Assembly (NCBI GenBank): GCA_026419785.1
Contig: JAODTK010005636.1
Coordinates: forward strand, 154,501-218,500
Source of the DNA: Sclerodactyla briareus
Lineage: Eukaryota > Echinodermata > Holothuroidea > Dendrochirotida > Sclerodactylidae
Direction: 5' to 3'
DNA length: 64,000 nt
Shown in pieces: positions 23,333 through 35,709 of the stretch. Below the pieces are notes generated by a model, which had not been told where the DNA came from, made no database searches, and worked only from the letters and a program-made list of their open reading frames with translations. Position 1 is the stretch's first letter; each line of letters starts with the position of its first letter. Both the position numbers and the translations under genes were made by a program.

Positions 23333-25031
23333 ACGAAGCCAGAGGATTTATGCAGTATGACAGTGTGTGGGAGCTGGGGTGTGTTTCGTGTGGTAGTGTG
23401 ATGTAAAGCTGGCCTGTGAACACGATGACTCGATCCCACTGGATGGATGAAGTTCATAATTGTTATGTGGGTTCCCCATGATGATTACATGAACAACACA
23501 ATTGTTTTGGGGTGGTCAGGTCTGGAGGTCATCTGAGGTCACCAGATGGTCAAAAGTCTGAAACCTTGTGAACACGGATAAGTCCAGAAGGTTTTGATCG
23601 GGTTCAGGTTCAAATTTGGGTGTAGCTTCTTATGTTTTTTATATAGGTCGGTATAGTTAGGTCGGGGTGAATTTGGTCAAAAATAAAAAATTTGTGAAGA
23701 AAAGTCAATTTAATTTGGCCCCAATTTTGGCTTGTGAAACACGATAGCTCGACCCACTGGATGAATGAAGCTCATTATTGGTAAGTGTGTTCCCATGATG
23801 AGTACATGAACCCTATTGTTTTGGGGTCAGGTCAGAGTGTCAAGAGCGAGGTTTTAAAGTCTGAAAATCTTGTTAACAGGATAAGCCAGAATGCCTGTCT
23901 GCATTCAGGTTGAAATTTTGTATGCCAGCTTTCTTATGGGAGTACAGGAACCCTATTGTTTTTTTAATTTTAGAAATTTAAAATTTTTCTATTTTGGAGC
24001 AAAATTGGGAAATTGTGAAAAAAATTGATTAATTTGGGCAAAAATTTTAGCTCGTTTACACGATAAATCGCCCCCACTTGATGAATCAAGTTCATAATTG
24101 GTTTATGGGTGCCTATAATGAGTACATTACAAGGACTCTATTGTTTTGGGGTGGTGTAGAAGTCCATCTGGAGTCAGGAGAGGGCAAAGTCTGAAAATCT
24201 TGTTAACACGAAAAGTCCAGAAGCCTCTGGTCCATAAGGTGTGTGAAATTATGTAATCAGCTGTCTTATGGGGAGTACAGGAACCCGATTGTTCTTGGCG
24301 GGGAGGGGGGGGGGGGTTCAGATTAAGGGAAAAATTGGGGGGGAAATGTGAAATCGATTTTAATTTGGCAAATTTTAGCTCGTTAACATGATAACACTAA
24401 ACCCACTTTGAAGGATCAAGGTCACACTTGAATAGGGTTCGCCATAATGAGTACATGATCCTTTATTGTTTTGGGGTCAGGTCAGAGGTATTTGATGTCA
24501 CCGAGAGAGGGAGGCAAAGCCTGGAAAATCTTGTAAAATGTTACGTCAGAAAGGTTGGTCTGATCAAGTTGAAATGTAGTGTGAGCTTTCTTAATGGGAG
24601 TAGAGGAACCCTATTGTTTTTGGTTTAGGCAGAGTGATTTTGGGGTTCAGCAGGAATGGAAATTTGTGAAATGGAAAGTCGTATTTGGCCAATTTGGGCT
24701 TGGAGACACGACAAATCCAACCCCAAACGGATGAATGCATACCTACTTGGTATGTGTGGTTCCCATGATGAGTACCGTACATTAAGCCTGTTGTTTTGGG
24801 GGGTCAGGCAGAGGTCATCTGAGATCACCACAGGTCAAAGCTGAAAAACTCTGAAGTTTAGGTGTAGTTCTGTCAAGAATACAGGACCCTATTGGTTGGT
24901 GGAATTATGGGAAATTTGTCAGAGTTATGTTGCCCATAATGAGCTGGCTGACAATTCCCAGTTGTCCCTGTCGTTGGCTCTAGGTTGTTCTCAGAAGAGT
25001 CAAGGAATCACTAAGCCTTTTGGCTTTCTGG
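23333..25031 (+). repeat. R1 composite repeat, copy C (about 5 core units)
   Basis: Left end GAAGCCAGAGGATTTATGCAG. Core unit starts lie near 23411, 23729, 24050, 24377 and 24707, a period of about 325 bp. Each has CCATGATGAGTACATGA-like and GGGAGTACAGGAACCC-like strings and AGGTCA half-sites. Right end is GAAATTTGTCAGAGTTATGT then AAGGAATCACTAAGCC and TTTTGGCTTTCTGG. Longest array of the three copies. Contained open frames (e.g. 24896-25243) follow repeat sequence. Confidence 0.8.
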
Positions 25032-25720
25032 TTGTATTAACTCTCATGTTAAGTGTTTCATCGGGCAAGGTAATGAAGGTCAGGTTCCTAAACACATATG
25101 GTAAACTAATATGTGCCGGAATAGTAAATAACAATTGGTCATTAGGGTCACTGAACGTCCAATTACAAAACAATGTAGATAAAATTCCATTTGGAGAGCC
25201 AATTGCCAGCGAGACAGTAATGACGTTTTTTTTCAAAATCTAAAACCTGCAACATCTAATTTGGTACCTGTGGCAACTGTGATGTTCTTGGTAATAATCT
25301 TTGATCTCTCATGCTGTGCAATATCACCATGGAACATTCCTTGACAGCTTTGCTCAGAGATTGCAAGTTATATGACTCCTGGTACAAGATGCTGCTCTTA
25401 CTCAGAAAGAAGATGGCCGACGAGGGGGGGTAGATGATCAACAGTTCAGTTCAGCCATCGCTGACACAGGGTTGGTTTTTGGTTTGTTTGATTTTTATTA
25501 AGCACTGCTTCCACAAGAGGCTCATCCAGTTGAGTGGATGGACACCCGTGGAGTCTCGCCCGTCTCTTCTTGAATAGTGTCCAGCTTGTGAGAGGCATAC
25601 CCAGTATGCCTGCCTCCCAGCAAGGATTACGATTTCACATCCCTATCCGTAGGCAGGAGAAATAGTCAGGTTTTCAAGCATGAGGAGATCTGAATCAAGA
25701 ATGAAGTGTTGAAAGCCATT
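25032..25720. other. spacer, no gene recognised
   Basis: The short minus-strand frames at 25256-25441 and 25643-25825 show no domain. Nothing else seen. Confidence 0.4.
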
Positions 25721-25723
25721 TAA

Positions 25724-26035
25724 CAGGGTTCCCGTGGTCTGGAAAACCTGGAGAGTATGGAATTTCATAATTAAAATCCAGGCCTGGAAAAAGTTTTGAA
25801 ATTCAGTGAAAAGTTGTTGAGTCATGAAAAAGTCATGGAATTTTTCATGAGATGATGTTGTTACTTTCTCACAAGCTTTTTAATGTTGTTGCTTTGGCTC
25901 GTTTTTGGATGTTCAGTTGGAATTCTATGCGAGATGGCATAGAGAACGCGTCCATGGAAATCTTATATTTAGTCATGAAAAGTCATGAAATGGCATGGAA
26001 ATTGATTGCCCAGACAGATTTGGCAAGGAACCCTG
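25724..26035. mobile_element. hAT-like MITE, 312 bp
   Basis: Begins CAGGGTTCCCGTGG and ends AAGGAACCCTG, so the termini are inverted (CAGGGTTCC). The interior has the TGGAAAACCTGG, AGTCATGGAATTTT and GTCATGAAA motifs known from widespread animal hAT-like MITEs. The flanks CCATTTAA and ATTAAGGA share only part of an 8-bp duplication, so the class rests on the ends. Confidence 0.6.
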
Positions 26036-26650
26036 ATTAAGGACCAACTGCAGGCTGGATACAACAGAGGTTATATTATGGAGAGAGGAAAACTACTATA
26101 GGTCCCAAACCCCATTTCAATACGATTGTTCCCATGTGGAGTTATTGGACTTTCCACAAAATTGGGAGAATCCCAATGCACAATAATTGCGATGACGTCA
26201 CACTTGAAACTGCACGGGGGGGGAGGAATTATGTCATGTATTCATTGTTTCATTTTGTTGAATTGAGTCAACATTTAGCAGAACTTGCAGAAGTTATGTT
26301 TGTCTTTCTCTCACCAAAGAAAGAAACCCTAAAAAGCTACAAACCCACTACAGCAATTCTCTCCCATAACTAAAGCTTGTCGAAGTGAAGATGATCCTGT
26401 TGTGAATTCAATTAGAAAACAGAGATGTTTGCAGGCTTGTGCAAGTATGACATCAAATATTATTGCATGATGGGTCGGGATATTTTTCGATCTTGTGCAA
26501 TACACATGACACAAACTTCAAAGGACGTTACTCCGTAACAGAAAGTTGTATAACTTCGGTTTGGACTGACGCATTCAGTTTTTCTCCAGCCATTAAATTA
26601 GCCTCTTTATAATTCGCCCTGCAGTTGTCCTTTTTAAACCAGTTTGAATC
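26036..26650 (+). repeat. R5 dispersed repeat, full copy
   Basis: About 600 bp colinear with 41165-41750: ATACAACAGAGGTTAT, AACCCCATTTCAATAC, AGAATCCCAATG, GTTTCATTTTGTTGA, TTTGCAGGCTTGTGCA, GATCTTGTGCAATAC and CGGTTTGGACT. It begins directly after the MITE at 25724-26035. No coding capacity recognised. Confidence 0.75.
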
Positions 26651-27071
26651 TAGAACCCATAGCTTGCAAAAAGGAGAGAGAGGATTCCTCACTCTACAGT
26701 CAATGTACAGTTATACTCCAAGGTTATTAGGAAGGGTTCTTGCCCTAGCTGAAAAACCTACTGTCAGGGGAAGTCTAGTAGGAATTTTTATTCAGCCGGG
26801 GTAATGATTGTGAAGCGCTTTACGATGTGGTTCCCACATGTAAGGTGCTATAAAAAATCCAAAATCATTATTATATTATATTATTCAACCAAATAGGAAG
26901 ACCAGCGACACCAGAGAGATCTCGCTAGTGGAGCTCACTGTTTCGACACACTTTTTGAGTGTGTAAGTCAAACCATTGTTATGTACTTGTTCAATGCTTT
27001 CATTTCTGGGAAGTGATTGAATTATCTGAGTTCAATGACTTATCTGGTTCAAAATTTGACCATTGCTGCAG

Positions 27072-27144
27072 TGGTGAATTAGTGACAGGTCCATACACCT
27101 TCCCAGTTGCTGTTGAGGAGGATTTAAAGATTGCTGGTTCCTAA
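27072..27144 (+). CDS. candidate terminal coding exon
   Basis: Acceptor ACCATTGCTGCAG, then (phase 2) GELVTGPYTFPVAVEEDLKI followed by AGS and TAA. A tandem poly(A) signal lies 236 bp downstream with a GT-rich element after it, so this reads as the 3-prime end of a plus-strand gene, possibly the one whose exons lie at 4.5-19 kb. The link is inferred from strand and order only. The short acidic tail has no recognised domain. Confidence 0.35.
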
Positions 27145-27379
27145 TAACTGTCCTACTCTGTGGCTTGATCCCATCAATTGTTCCCTTGGGGACTGGGCAT
27201 CTACAATAGGCCGTTTAGGTTACTTTCGACAACCATGGTCCATTGCACGATGTGATGATATGGATGTCCAATAGCCTTCACAGCAACTGATCTTATATAG
27301 ACCTCGCCGGGGACCCCAGCAAGGTGTCTGAAAAACACTCTTAGAGCTGCTGCTCATCCAAACTAGACTGTCCTGGCAC

Positions 27380-27389
27380 AATAAATAAA
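27380..27389 (+). terminator. poly(A) signal AATAAATAAA with GT-rich downstream element
   Basis: Two overlapping AATAAA hexamers followed at once by TGGGGTTGGGTG, the arrangement expected of a cleavage and polyadenylation site. Confidence 0.45.
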
Positions 27390-28460
27390 TGGGGTTGGGT
27401 GATTGATAAAACCTTCTAATTGGAATTTCAGCAGTATGGGGGGGCGGAAACTGCGAAGCAGGACATATTTTATAGCGGCTTCAGCTATGGGCCAGGTCGT
27501 TCCAAGCCATCAACGATGACAGTCTGCTTTAAGTACGCCTGTTCATGTTCCGGGTTGTAAGTGCACCCCACAGTCACCACTGAACGCTAGGCGGTAATAA
27601 AAGGCTCTCCCCATAGCTCTATCGTCGTCGTCTGGCACGCTCTCCGCATTATTCAGCACTGCGCAGTTACCACTTGTGATTGCTCTCCACATTTTTCGGT
27701 CACTTTGTAATTGCCTGCGGAAGATCCGATACGAGATACAGATTCTTGTCTAATGTTTTTTAGGTCTTGGTTTAGCTCTATCAACTACATGGTATTAAGT
27801 CCAAATTGTCACCACTCTTCGAAAAATTAAGCTAATTCATCCCATGTTCCACTATATTATGTTGATAGGTATGCGAAAATATCTGTGAAGTTTTTAGTTT
27901 CGTGCTGGCAGGATATGTTCACACTTCGTGTTGCAAGTTGAACAGCCGGTTGTAACCCTGACCTTGGACACAATATATTATCATCTCATTTTATTTTACT
28001 GAGAAAGGGTTATTGCTACGGCAATATTAAAAAAACATCCATCAACTCCTTCTTAGTAAGTCCACAGGTTTTAACACAGGAAGTACAGCGTGACTGAGGG
28101 GTGATGAAGACATTCATGACGACTGCAAAGCTGCTACGAAACTTGGCAAAGAAAATTAGAAAATAGCTTTGTGAGTATCTACAGGGAGGCCTTTGAAAGT
28201 TGAGATGTGTATTTGCATGGGATAAAAAGCGCCCCCATCATTGCAATATAAATAGCGAAATAGTGAAATACAAATTGAAAAGTTAAATGTTTTTTACTCA
28301 TTGAAAAAATATTAGTCAGTGAGAGGTGTTGCTTTAGTGGGTGACCAGGTTATTCTCTAAGTGGAAATTCTACAGGGAGACATTCAGGTTATTCGACACA
28401 ATGAAACAAAATACAAAGGTTTTACTATCTTTGCTGTCAAACTGTTATGGTCACACAATA
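27390..28460. other. spacer, no gene seen
   Basis: No supported frame. A CpG-bearing stretch at about 27540-27740 is not open for long on either strand. Confidence 0.35.
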
Positions 28461-28463
28461 TGT

Positions 28464-28488
28464 CTATCCATCCATCCATCCATCCATT
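28464..28488. repeat. (ATCC)n microsatellite
   Basis: Five to six ATCC units. Confidence 0.9.
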
Positions 28489-28689
28489 GACGGACAGATT
28501 GGTCCACATGTTCATGTGGACGGACTGGTCATCGCATGACCACCTTAAAGGTCCAGGTCAAATAGCATCAAAGGGGCGCAATAGGCCAATAAGTGGGGAA
28601 ACTGCAAAACGCTACTTTTACCCATTTTAGAAATTTCACACAGTGGTACTTGAAATGCATCTCCCTCCCATCTAGCCTTCAATTGGTTC

Positions 28690-29158
28690 TATTCAAAGTT
28701 ACATTTAATGGTCCATTTGGTAGGAGGGCCATTGTGGAGTTCAGAAGAAATTTTGGGGCCGTAGTGCCCATATATGAAATAACCGCCAAAATCTCCTACA
28801 AATCTGTCACAGTGATGGGATTGTTCGGCCATAATGATGACCTGATGGCCAAACGTCAGGGTGTACAGGGATCTAGGTCCCATTGCCCAGTGTGGGCCTG
28901 GGCCATCATGTGGAATAGGCCAAAATGCTTCTCCTTCACAAAAATTTTGGTTGCTAGTGCTGAACAGTCATAATATGGTCTAATAGCTGCGTACCTGGGT
29001 TGTTCAGGAATTTTGGTCCAAGGTCCAATTTTATGAAATTTCACACAATGTACTTGAAATGATATCCCACGAGATGCACTTGATTTCTTCAAAGTTACAT
29101 GTATTGGTCTTGGTAGAGGGCCATTGGAGGTGTTTTACATTTGGGCCCTAGGGCCCAT
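28690..29158 (+). repeat. R6 repeat, GGGCCC family
   Basis: Shares CCATCATGTGG, CAAAATGCTTCTCC, CAAAAATTTTGGTTGC and ACCTGGGTTGTTCAGGAATTTTG with the reverse complement of 35710-36330. It ends with the perfect palindrome GGGCCCTAGGGCCC (29143-29156) and passes straight into R2. The 126-codon frame at 28593-28973 is made of repeat sequence. Confidence 0.6.
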
Positions 29159-29960
29159 TTTTGTCTCGGCCTGAAGGAAATTCAGGAAGAGACATAGTGT
29201 CACGATGTGTGTGTGTGGTGTTGTGTGTGTGTGTCACACGTTCTCGTAGCAGGATTTCTCACAAACCATGAGGCCGACGAAATTGGTGTAGCAACGGGGG
29301 TTGGAAGTAACGATTGATTAGATTTGGGCGCAAAAGTCAATAATTAAGTTGGGTAATTAGCTATTTCATGTAATTAAATTATTGTCTTAAGCTCGTTAGC
29401 AAGATGATGCAAGAACCGTATGTGCACAGGATGTAGTTGCATTGTAGGACCTAGATGACAGGTAGATGAACTGATTAGTTTTTTCAGCCTCTAAAAATTG
29501 CTAAGTAAGTGGGTAATTTGCATAATTTATGTGATTTTCAAGTAGTTGTTGGATTCCACGAAACTGTGGATGGAGTCATTCTACCATGGCCCGAAAAAAT
29601 TTAAAAGGAAGTCAAGTATGGAGGTCATTTAATGTGTTCAGTTTGCATAATTTGTGAACATTTTGGAAGCAGTTGTTGGTTCCCAAAAAATGGTAGATGT
29701 GATCCCACCTTGTGATTCCCTGATCATTTTGCAGGTTACAGCTGGGGTCAGTGGAGGTAGTTGTATGTGCCTAATTTGCCTAATATTTCCAATTTCCAAC
29801 TTGGTAAGATTTTGCCAAACTCAGTAGGTATGGTCTGTTACATTTTATGGATTTCTGATGGTTTGGTGTTCAGGGAATTGATTGAATTCCATCATATAAT
29901 AGCTCTGTTAGAATAGAGCAGAGGAACGAGTAACCATAGCTCCTGTGACCATTGGTTTTA
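29159..29960 (+). repeat. R2 repeat, second copy
   Basis: Starts TCTCGGCCTGAAGGAAATTC and a GT tract as at 6935. It contains TCAATAATTAAGTTGGGTAA, AACTGATTAG and TTTGCATAATTTATG, then GTTACAGCTGGGGTCAGTGG, which is found inverted at about 57055. Confidence 0.7.
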
Positions 29961-30125
29961 TAAGCTGCCCACAAGAAACCCTCCTCTTACCCAACCAATT
30001 TTGATTAGGTTGATTAGACCTTCAAAAATACTGTAACATTTTCTTTCCTCTCTTCGCCTGGGGACTGGGGACAAATGTGGAGGTTTCCCAAAGAATTAAT
30101 TTTGGGAACTCTTTGTCTGCTGCAT

Positions 30126-30241
30126 GGGGGGATGGATAGTGGTGTGTGTGGGGGAGGCGGGGGAGGGGGAGGGTGTTTGCGCCTGGCGGGGGGGGTGCCT
30201 GGGGGGGCCGGTGGGGGGGGGAGGGGAGGTGGGGGGGGGAT
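30126..30241. repeat. G-rich tract (C-rich on minus strand)
   Basis: About 116 bp almost without C or A on the plus strand, with many GGG runs. The proline-rich minus frames (30014-30363) and glycine-rich plus frames are artefacts of this. It could form G-quadruplexes. Confidence 0.85.
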
Positions 30242-30510
30242 GGCATGTCCTGGCTGCTGATGAAAGATAAAAGGAGAAATGAATGGAATGATTTTAAAAG
30301 GCAAAGAAGCCCGGGCTTGCTGCCTAAGGGATTTAGAACTTCAAGATGAGTTTTGGGTTTCAAAGGAGTGAGTGACGAGCGAAAAAAAACAATTCAAATT
30401 TGGGTATTTATTAGAGAGAAGAGTGGGAGGGAGGAGCATGAAGAAGGAAAAAAAGCAATTAAGGGACTTAATTAATTCAAAACTTATGTCAGGTTATTGG
30501 ATTTTTTAGT
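30242..30510 (+). repeat. repeat shared in inverted copy with 56740-57010
   Basis: GATTTTAAAAGGCAAAGAAGCCCGGGC, TAAGGGATTTAGAAC, TCAAATTTGGGTATT and AATTAAGGGACTT recur in the reverse complement of 56740-57010. In both places the block lies next to R2 sequence, so they are two copies of one larger element. Confidence 0.75.
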
Positions 30511-31289
30511 GTACATGTGAAAGTATGTGATGTTCAGTTGACATGAAGATGGTCTGCATTGAAACTAGTTGGTTGGAATAGTGGTAGTTGTAAGGAATAA
30601 TAAAATACCACCGATCGTGCAAACAGGCGAGATTACTTTTGGCGATTCGCCTTGTATTATATAGAGTTCTGCTAGGTCCCTCTTGGGCCCAATGGCCCAT
30701 TTAGCTAAACCAGCTATGCTGGTTATGTCTTTGGAGGTGCTCTTTCAGCTTGTCGCCAACTTCTGATGCAACCTCATATAGTGCTTGTTTGTAAAATTAA
30801 CAGTAACATCTAATGAAAAGAAGCACACAACAGTCATTCTTTGATGAGGAGTTGACCAACTTGAGACCCAGTTTCATCGACTTTGGGACATCTTTGACTA
30901 TGGGAAGGTCAAGGTCATTAACGGGGCACAATAGGCCCCTATTTGAAAAATTGCCTTTCTCTTCTCTCAATTGTTATTCCCGATGGACATTGGCCGAACT
31001 GAGTAGCAATGTTATTGACTGCTAATACCTCTTTGGCCATAATGAATATCGAGGTCAAGTTGTGCACAGGGGTGTATTGTTTTGGAAGCTGCCTTCTTGC
31101 CCTCATGATCTGAATCGGTTGTACCACACATATTTTACTCGATTTGGTTCATTTGGGGTGCAGTTTTGAGCTCACGCCCTCTTAATTTTTGTTCATTCAA
31201 ATGAATACCAACAATAGTGCCATGCAATGGCACAGTCGCTCACCTATCAATTCCTAATTGAATTAGGGAAATACCGCATAACAAAAAAA

Positions 31290-32600
31290 AAAAAACTTTG
31301 GAATGATTGAACTTTGACATCAGTCAAAATAGGCCTAATATAGGTCAAGTACCAACTTTCATCGCGCATCATCACCGATCATCCAATTATTCTGTAGAAG
31401 AGAAGCCCACGATGTTCTAACCCGAGTAGGAGTTCCTTGAATCTTTTTCCACAAAATGGCATTGAATTTGACCCCTAATGGTTTTTGACCCCAACCACAT
31501 CCAAATTGACTTGGTCATAGTGATAGTGGCCAACCAAGTCATGAACATCTGGTTTAATCCTGTAAGTAGTAGAACTGATTGACCGTATGTACCTTGGTCA
31601 CTGAGGTACGCCTGAGTTTCCAATCAATGCACATTTGATTTGAAGTAAAAAGAGAAGTTGCTTGACCTTTCGAACAATTGGGCCAAAATTGACCCCTATG
31701 ACCCTCGCCCTCAAATTTCTGAACAACCCATAAGTACCATTGGTCATTGATATCACTGACCAACTTCATGATGTGGGATCTGTCCCATATGAAACTCCAC
31801 TTGCCATTCAAAGGAGCTGGCTACAATTGGTCAATAATGATATTGACCTAACTATCATGGTCATTCATTCATCTCTGGGAGAAGAAACATTTGTTTGTTG
31901 ACCCCAAAAGCCCCTAGATAGATGACTAGACCTCAATTCAGAGCTCCCCATTTTACCATCAGTCGGCCATAATACTTGACTCAAGTTTGAAAATGAACAA
32001 ACACACTCATTTTGAACGTAGGGGAAACCGCTTGAACAAAATGGCCAAATTTGACCCCTAGTTGACCCTAGATGATCTTTGGCCCAAAATTCCTAAAACA
32101 CCCCATAGTACCATTGGGTCATAATGAATGGACCAACTATCATGGTCATTCATTCATCTCTGGGTAGATCTCTCTGGGAAGAAAGAACTGTTTGTTTGAC
32201 CCCCAACATGACATTTTTTGTCAAAAATTTTTTTTTTTGGCCTCAATTTCCGAGCACCCCATAATGTACCATTTATCACCCGTTTGATACTGACCAAGTT
32301 CATGAGCAATCCCGATTTGAAACTGTTAGAAGCATTTTGCAGTTTTTCGCAAAACGTTGTAATTGACCCCCTAGATGACTTTGACTTCGAACCTTAGAAC
32401 TCCACCAGTGATGCTCCTTCACTCAGTTCCGATTTTCATTATGGTCGACCACAACACTGTAAGTAGAGTAACAATTTTGATCACTGTGAACAAATAGATA
32501 GCCTGCAGATCACATTAGCTCGGCCCAGCAACATGCCGGGGTGGCTAAGAATAAAATAAAAAATCACTGATATGGTTGATTGTGTTGCAAAACACCTGTA
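31290..32600 (-). repeat. R4 tandem repeat, inverted copy
   Basis: Units contain TTGACCCCTAGATGAC, GTACCATTGGTCAT, GACCAACTATCATGG and CATTCATCTCTGGG. The reverse complement matches 49860-50790, including one terminus (TTAGCCACCCCGGCATG against TTAGCTCACCCCAGCATG). Unit spacing is about 150 bp. No gene. Confidence 0.75.
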
Positions 32601-33890
32601 TTTTCTCTACTCTGCCTCATAAATTGGTGTACCTAGAAACATCAAAATTGAACTGCTATCTTGTACTCAAACATGATTCATGTTGAACGATACGGATGTT
32701 TTTTATATAATCAAGTTACAATAGACTGAAAGTTCGCAAATAATATACATCTGAATGCCGTCACACATTGAATGATCTCCACCTCTTCTACAGAGACAAA
32801 CTGCCATCACTTATTCTATCAAATAACGTCTTGCAATTGTTGGTTGTGAAAGACGGAAAGGGGGTATATTGGAATAGTGACCATTCTGACATCTGACAAT
32901 CCCTACTCAATTCCACACAACTATCATTAATGCCCATAGGGTTTATTGTTGTCCTCTCAAATATATTAAAAATAGGGACAAAACCCATCAATTTCAAGTA
33001 ATTCCATGGGATGTTGTGGGTTAAGAGTGGAACTTCTTCCTCTACCCATTATAGGTATATAACCATAACATGCCCTGCATGAGTATCCACGTTTTTATAT
33101 GCCTTTCACTTTCTCATTTTAAAGCATAATTGCAGTAAAACCCTTCTGTCATTCATCCATTAAGTGGACAGCACATTCTCAGTGGGGGCCCCGGGAAACT
33201 TTGGATGAAAATCAAGTGTTATCTCTTTAGTGTGGACATATGGTTCTCACAAGTAGAACAGACTAAAGGGACAGCCCAATTCCCTGGGGCCCCAAGCAAT
33301 TACATAACAACTCTACCCCGCAGCTATTGGCATTAAACACGACTTATATAGCTGGTCAATAAAGCAGTCTGCACTCTAAAATGAAGGGTACAAGTAACAA
33401 GATGAATGAATAATTCATCTGAAACTTGAATAAATTGGAGAGGCGCTTGTGTATTGCCAGATCATTATTATTATAGGGGTACTTTCTTCACAAGATCCCC
33501 AGAAACTTAGATTGCTTTCTGAAGTGCAGCGTTCAGTTTGGACATGGTAATATCAATATCCTTTAAACTGATAGTGAAACATGCGATGAGTAGCACATCA
33601 CCAAGTAAAACCGCTCTGAAGTGGCGGATGTCGAGCTCGAAAAGGGTCTATTAGATTTTTTTAAAACCCATATCCTATTACATGAACAAAGGAGTCGCAC
33701 TAGATTGAAAATCACCACATCGGCGCTCCATTAGAACCATCGAACGATAAAATTACTGCACACCACACAAACTCAATAGCGCTGGTCCCCACATGAGGAA
33801 TGACAATAAATGTGAACTATGAACTCTTGTTTGATAAACTTGAAACGATAAAATTTTTGGTCCAATCAGGAGAATGTTTACGTGCAACAT
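32601..33890. other. spacer, no gene seen
   Basis: Only short frames without features (e.g. 32788-32997 minus). No clear repeat match within the window. Confidence 0.4.
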
Positions 33891-33899
33891 GACAAGCCT

Positions 33900-34860
33900 A
33901 TTCAGCTTCCTGGCTGCTGTTATTTGTGGGCGTTTATTTCCCTATAGTATCGGGCACAGCCTATTTCATCTTCTGGCTGCTGTTATTGTGGTCGTTTATC
34001 TCTAGAAGTTTTCTGCGCCAATTTTATCAGAATGGTTTCAGTGTGTTTTACCCGCTTGCCTTTGTTCGCCCTACTTACCAATATGCCCTCCCTCTTTTAG
34101 CATACTAGTCTCATTCTGGCGATTTCTACTAATCCCAATCTGGCCCACCCTCAACATCTCCTTCACCAGAATCATTGTTTACAGTCCCATTTTTTTGCGA
34201 AGTGTTTTGCACGAATGCACGATAGTCGTGCCCTAACCAACGTCCTAAAGATAAAATCAAAAGATCTCTGTTACAAACTTCCTCCAGAAAGATTGTATCC
34301 TTTTCCTCTTATTCAGGGGGAAAATTTTTTGTATTTTTGACGGATTGCATGGGTCCGCCTTGATGAACGCAGTTAGCTTAGATGGGCTAGATAGCCTAAT
34401 ACGCTTACCTATACGCATCTAGCGTAGTGTTATGGTGTTAACGTTAGGGAATAGACTCGTTGTTTCTTTCGCAGTGTGGTCATGTTCGTAGCTTTCCGTA
34501 CGTGGCCTGGGTTGGGGGTTCAGTACTTAGGTTAACGTTTTGTTGTGTTGTTTTTAACGTTTGACTCCCTTTTTTGTTTTGTTGCATGTTCCACTTGTTG
34601 TTCATGTTTTGGGGGGAGTTTTTGGAAGCAATCCCGACTGTTTTGGTTGTTTTTATAAATTAACGTTTTTTTACTCCCTTTTTTGTTGTTGCATGTTTCC
34701 ACTTGTCATGTTTTTGGGATGTTTTGGGAAGCTATCCCGCCTTGGATCATGGCCCGTAGCGGCCCTCGTTAGGGTTGATTGGGGGTCCCCACTTTTCTCT
34801 TCTTCACTTCTTATTCAGCTCCTGGCTGCTGTTATTCTGGGCTTCTATCTTTGTAGTATT
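33900..34860. repeat. degenerate local repeats
   Basis: CTTCCTGGCTGCTGTTATT occurs at about 33907, as TTCTGGCTGCTGTTATT at about 33970, and as CTCCTGGCTGCTGTTATT at about 34822. Separately, ACTCCCTTTTTTGTT...TGCATGTT...CCACTTG...ATCCCG is duplicated at 34563-34637 and 34673-34739 (about 105-bp period). The 152-codon plus frame 34561-35019 runs over these duplications and shows no domain. Confidence 0.6.
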
Positions 34861-34869
34861 ACTGCTCCA

Positions 34870-35700
34870 ATGTTAGCGCTAGTTACAGGTGACCAGGGCA
34901 TTAGGAACATCATACAAACCTATTTTAAGGGATTCATCCATTCAAAAGGTGCTCTGCCAATAGACAGCCTTGGACTCATTTTCAGTGGTGACAGCCATTT
35001 CAATATACTTTATTCATAGTGTTTTTTTAAAGTCTGGATGCCTTTAGTTTGAGATAAAATGAAAAAAAAAGCCAAATTGGGGGTGTAAAGCATCCCCTTA
35101 ACGGGTGGGTAAAGGGAAAATCATGCATTGCATTCAAAATCTTCCTAATTTGACCTAACAAGTTGCCTGTACTTTTTGAATGCAAAGTAAGGTGGCCAGT
35201 GGCCACAATCTTTCCTGAAAGTTTGCACTCCCTTGATCAAGGCATTCCTGAAAAGCATTCCCAACTTTTTCTTACACTCACCGGTTTTTGTTAGAATCAA
35301 ACATCTTCAGTAACTAAAAGGTATTGTAACATTGTGGCCCTGGCATAAACCTATGTACAATACTTTCCCTTGCCACAATGCGTGAGGGTTGGAGAAGGCA
35401 TGGAATTATTTTGTTTTTCTTTCCATCAAGCCTCCATGAGTGTGCTTGAATACACTTTGAGAACTTGCATACTATGCAACTTGCAACTGGGGCGAACTAC
35501 AACTGTGTATAGACTCCGTCGAGTTGCAAACGGTTTGCAACTCAACTGCGTCAGTAGCCGCAGAGTTGCTAGTCTGTTCTCCGTGTGCAACTGCTAGCAT
35601 TTTGCGAATGATAGACTATGTTCAATCAGGCCAAGAGGCAGTTTCAAACAATGGCCTACTGTCCCCTGTAACGAGTTTTGACGACCTGATCTTCGATGTC
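34870..35700. other. no gene recognised
   Basis: The frame at 35370-35597 (+) contains repeated GTTGCAA-type sequence and no motif. Confidence 0.35.
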
Positions 35701-35709
35701 GTTTAGCAT

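Noticed and set aside
30014..30363. Proline-rich and glycine-rich open frames on both strands
   Set aside because: Products of a G-rich tract; no domain, no splice sites, all frames open for the same reason.
34561..35019. 152-codon plus-strand frame
   Set aside because: Crosses locally duplicated non-coding sequence and shows no domain; low complexity Phe/Val/Cys composition.
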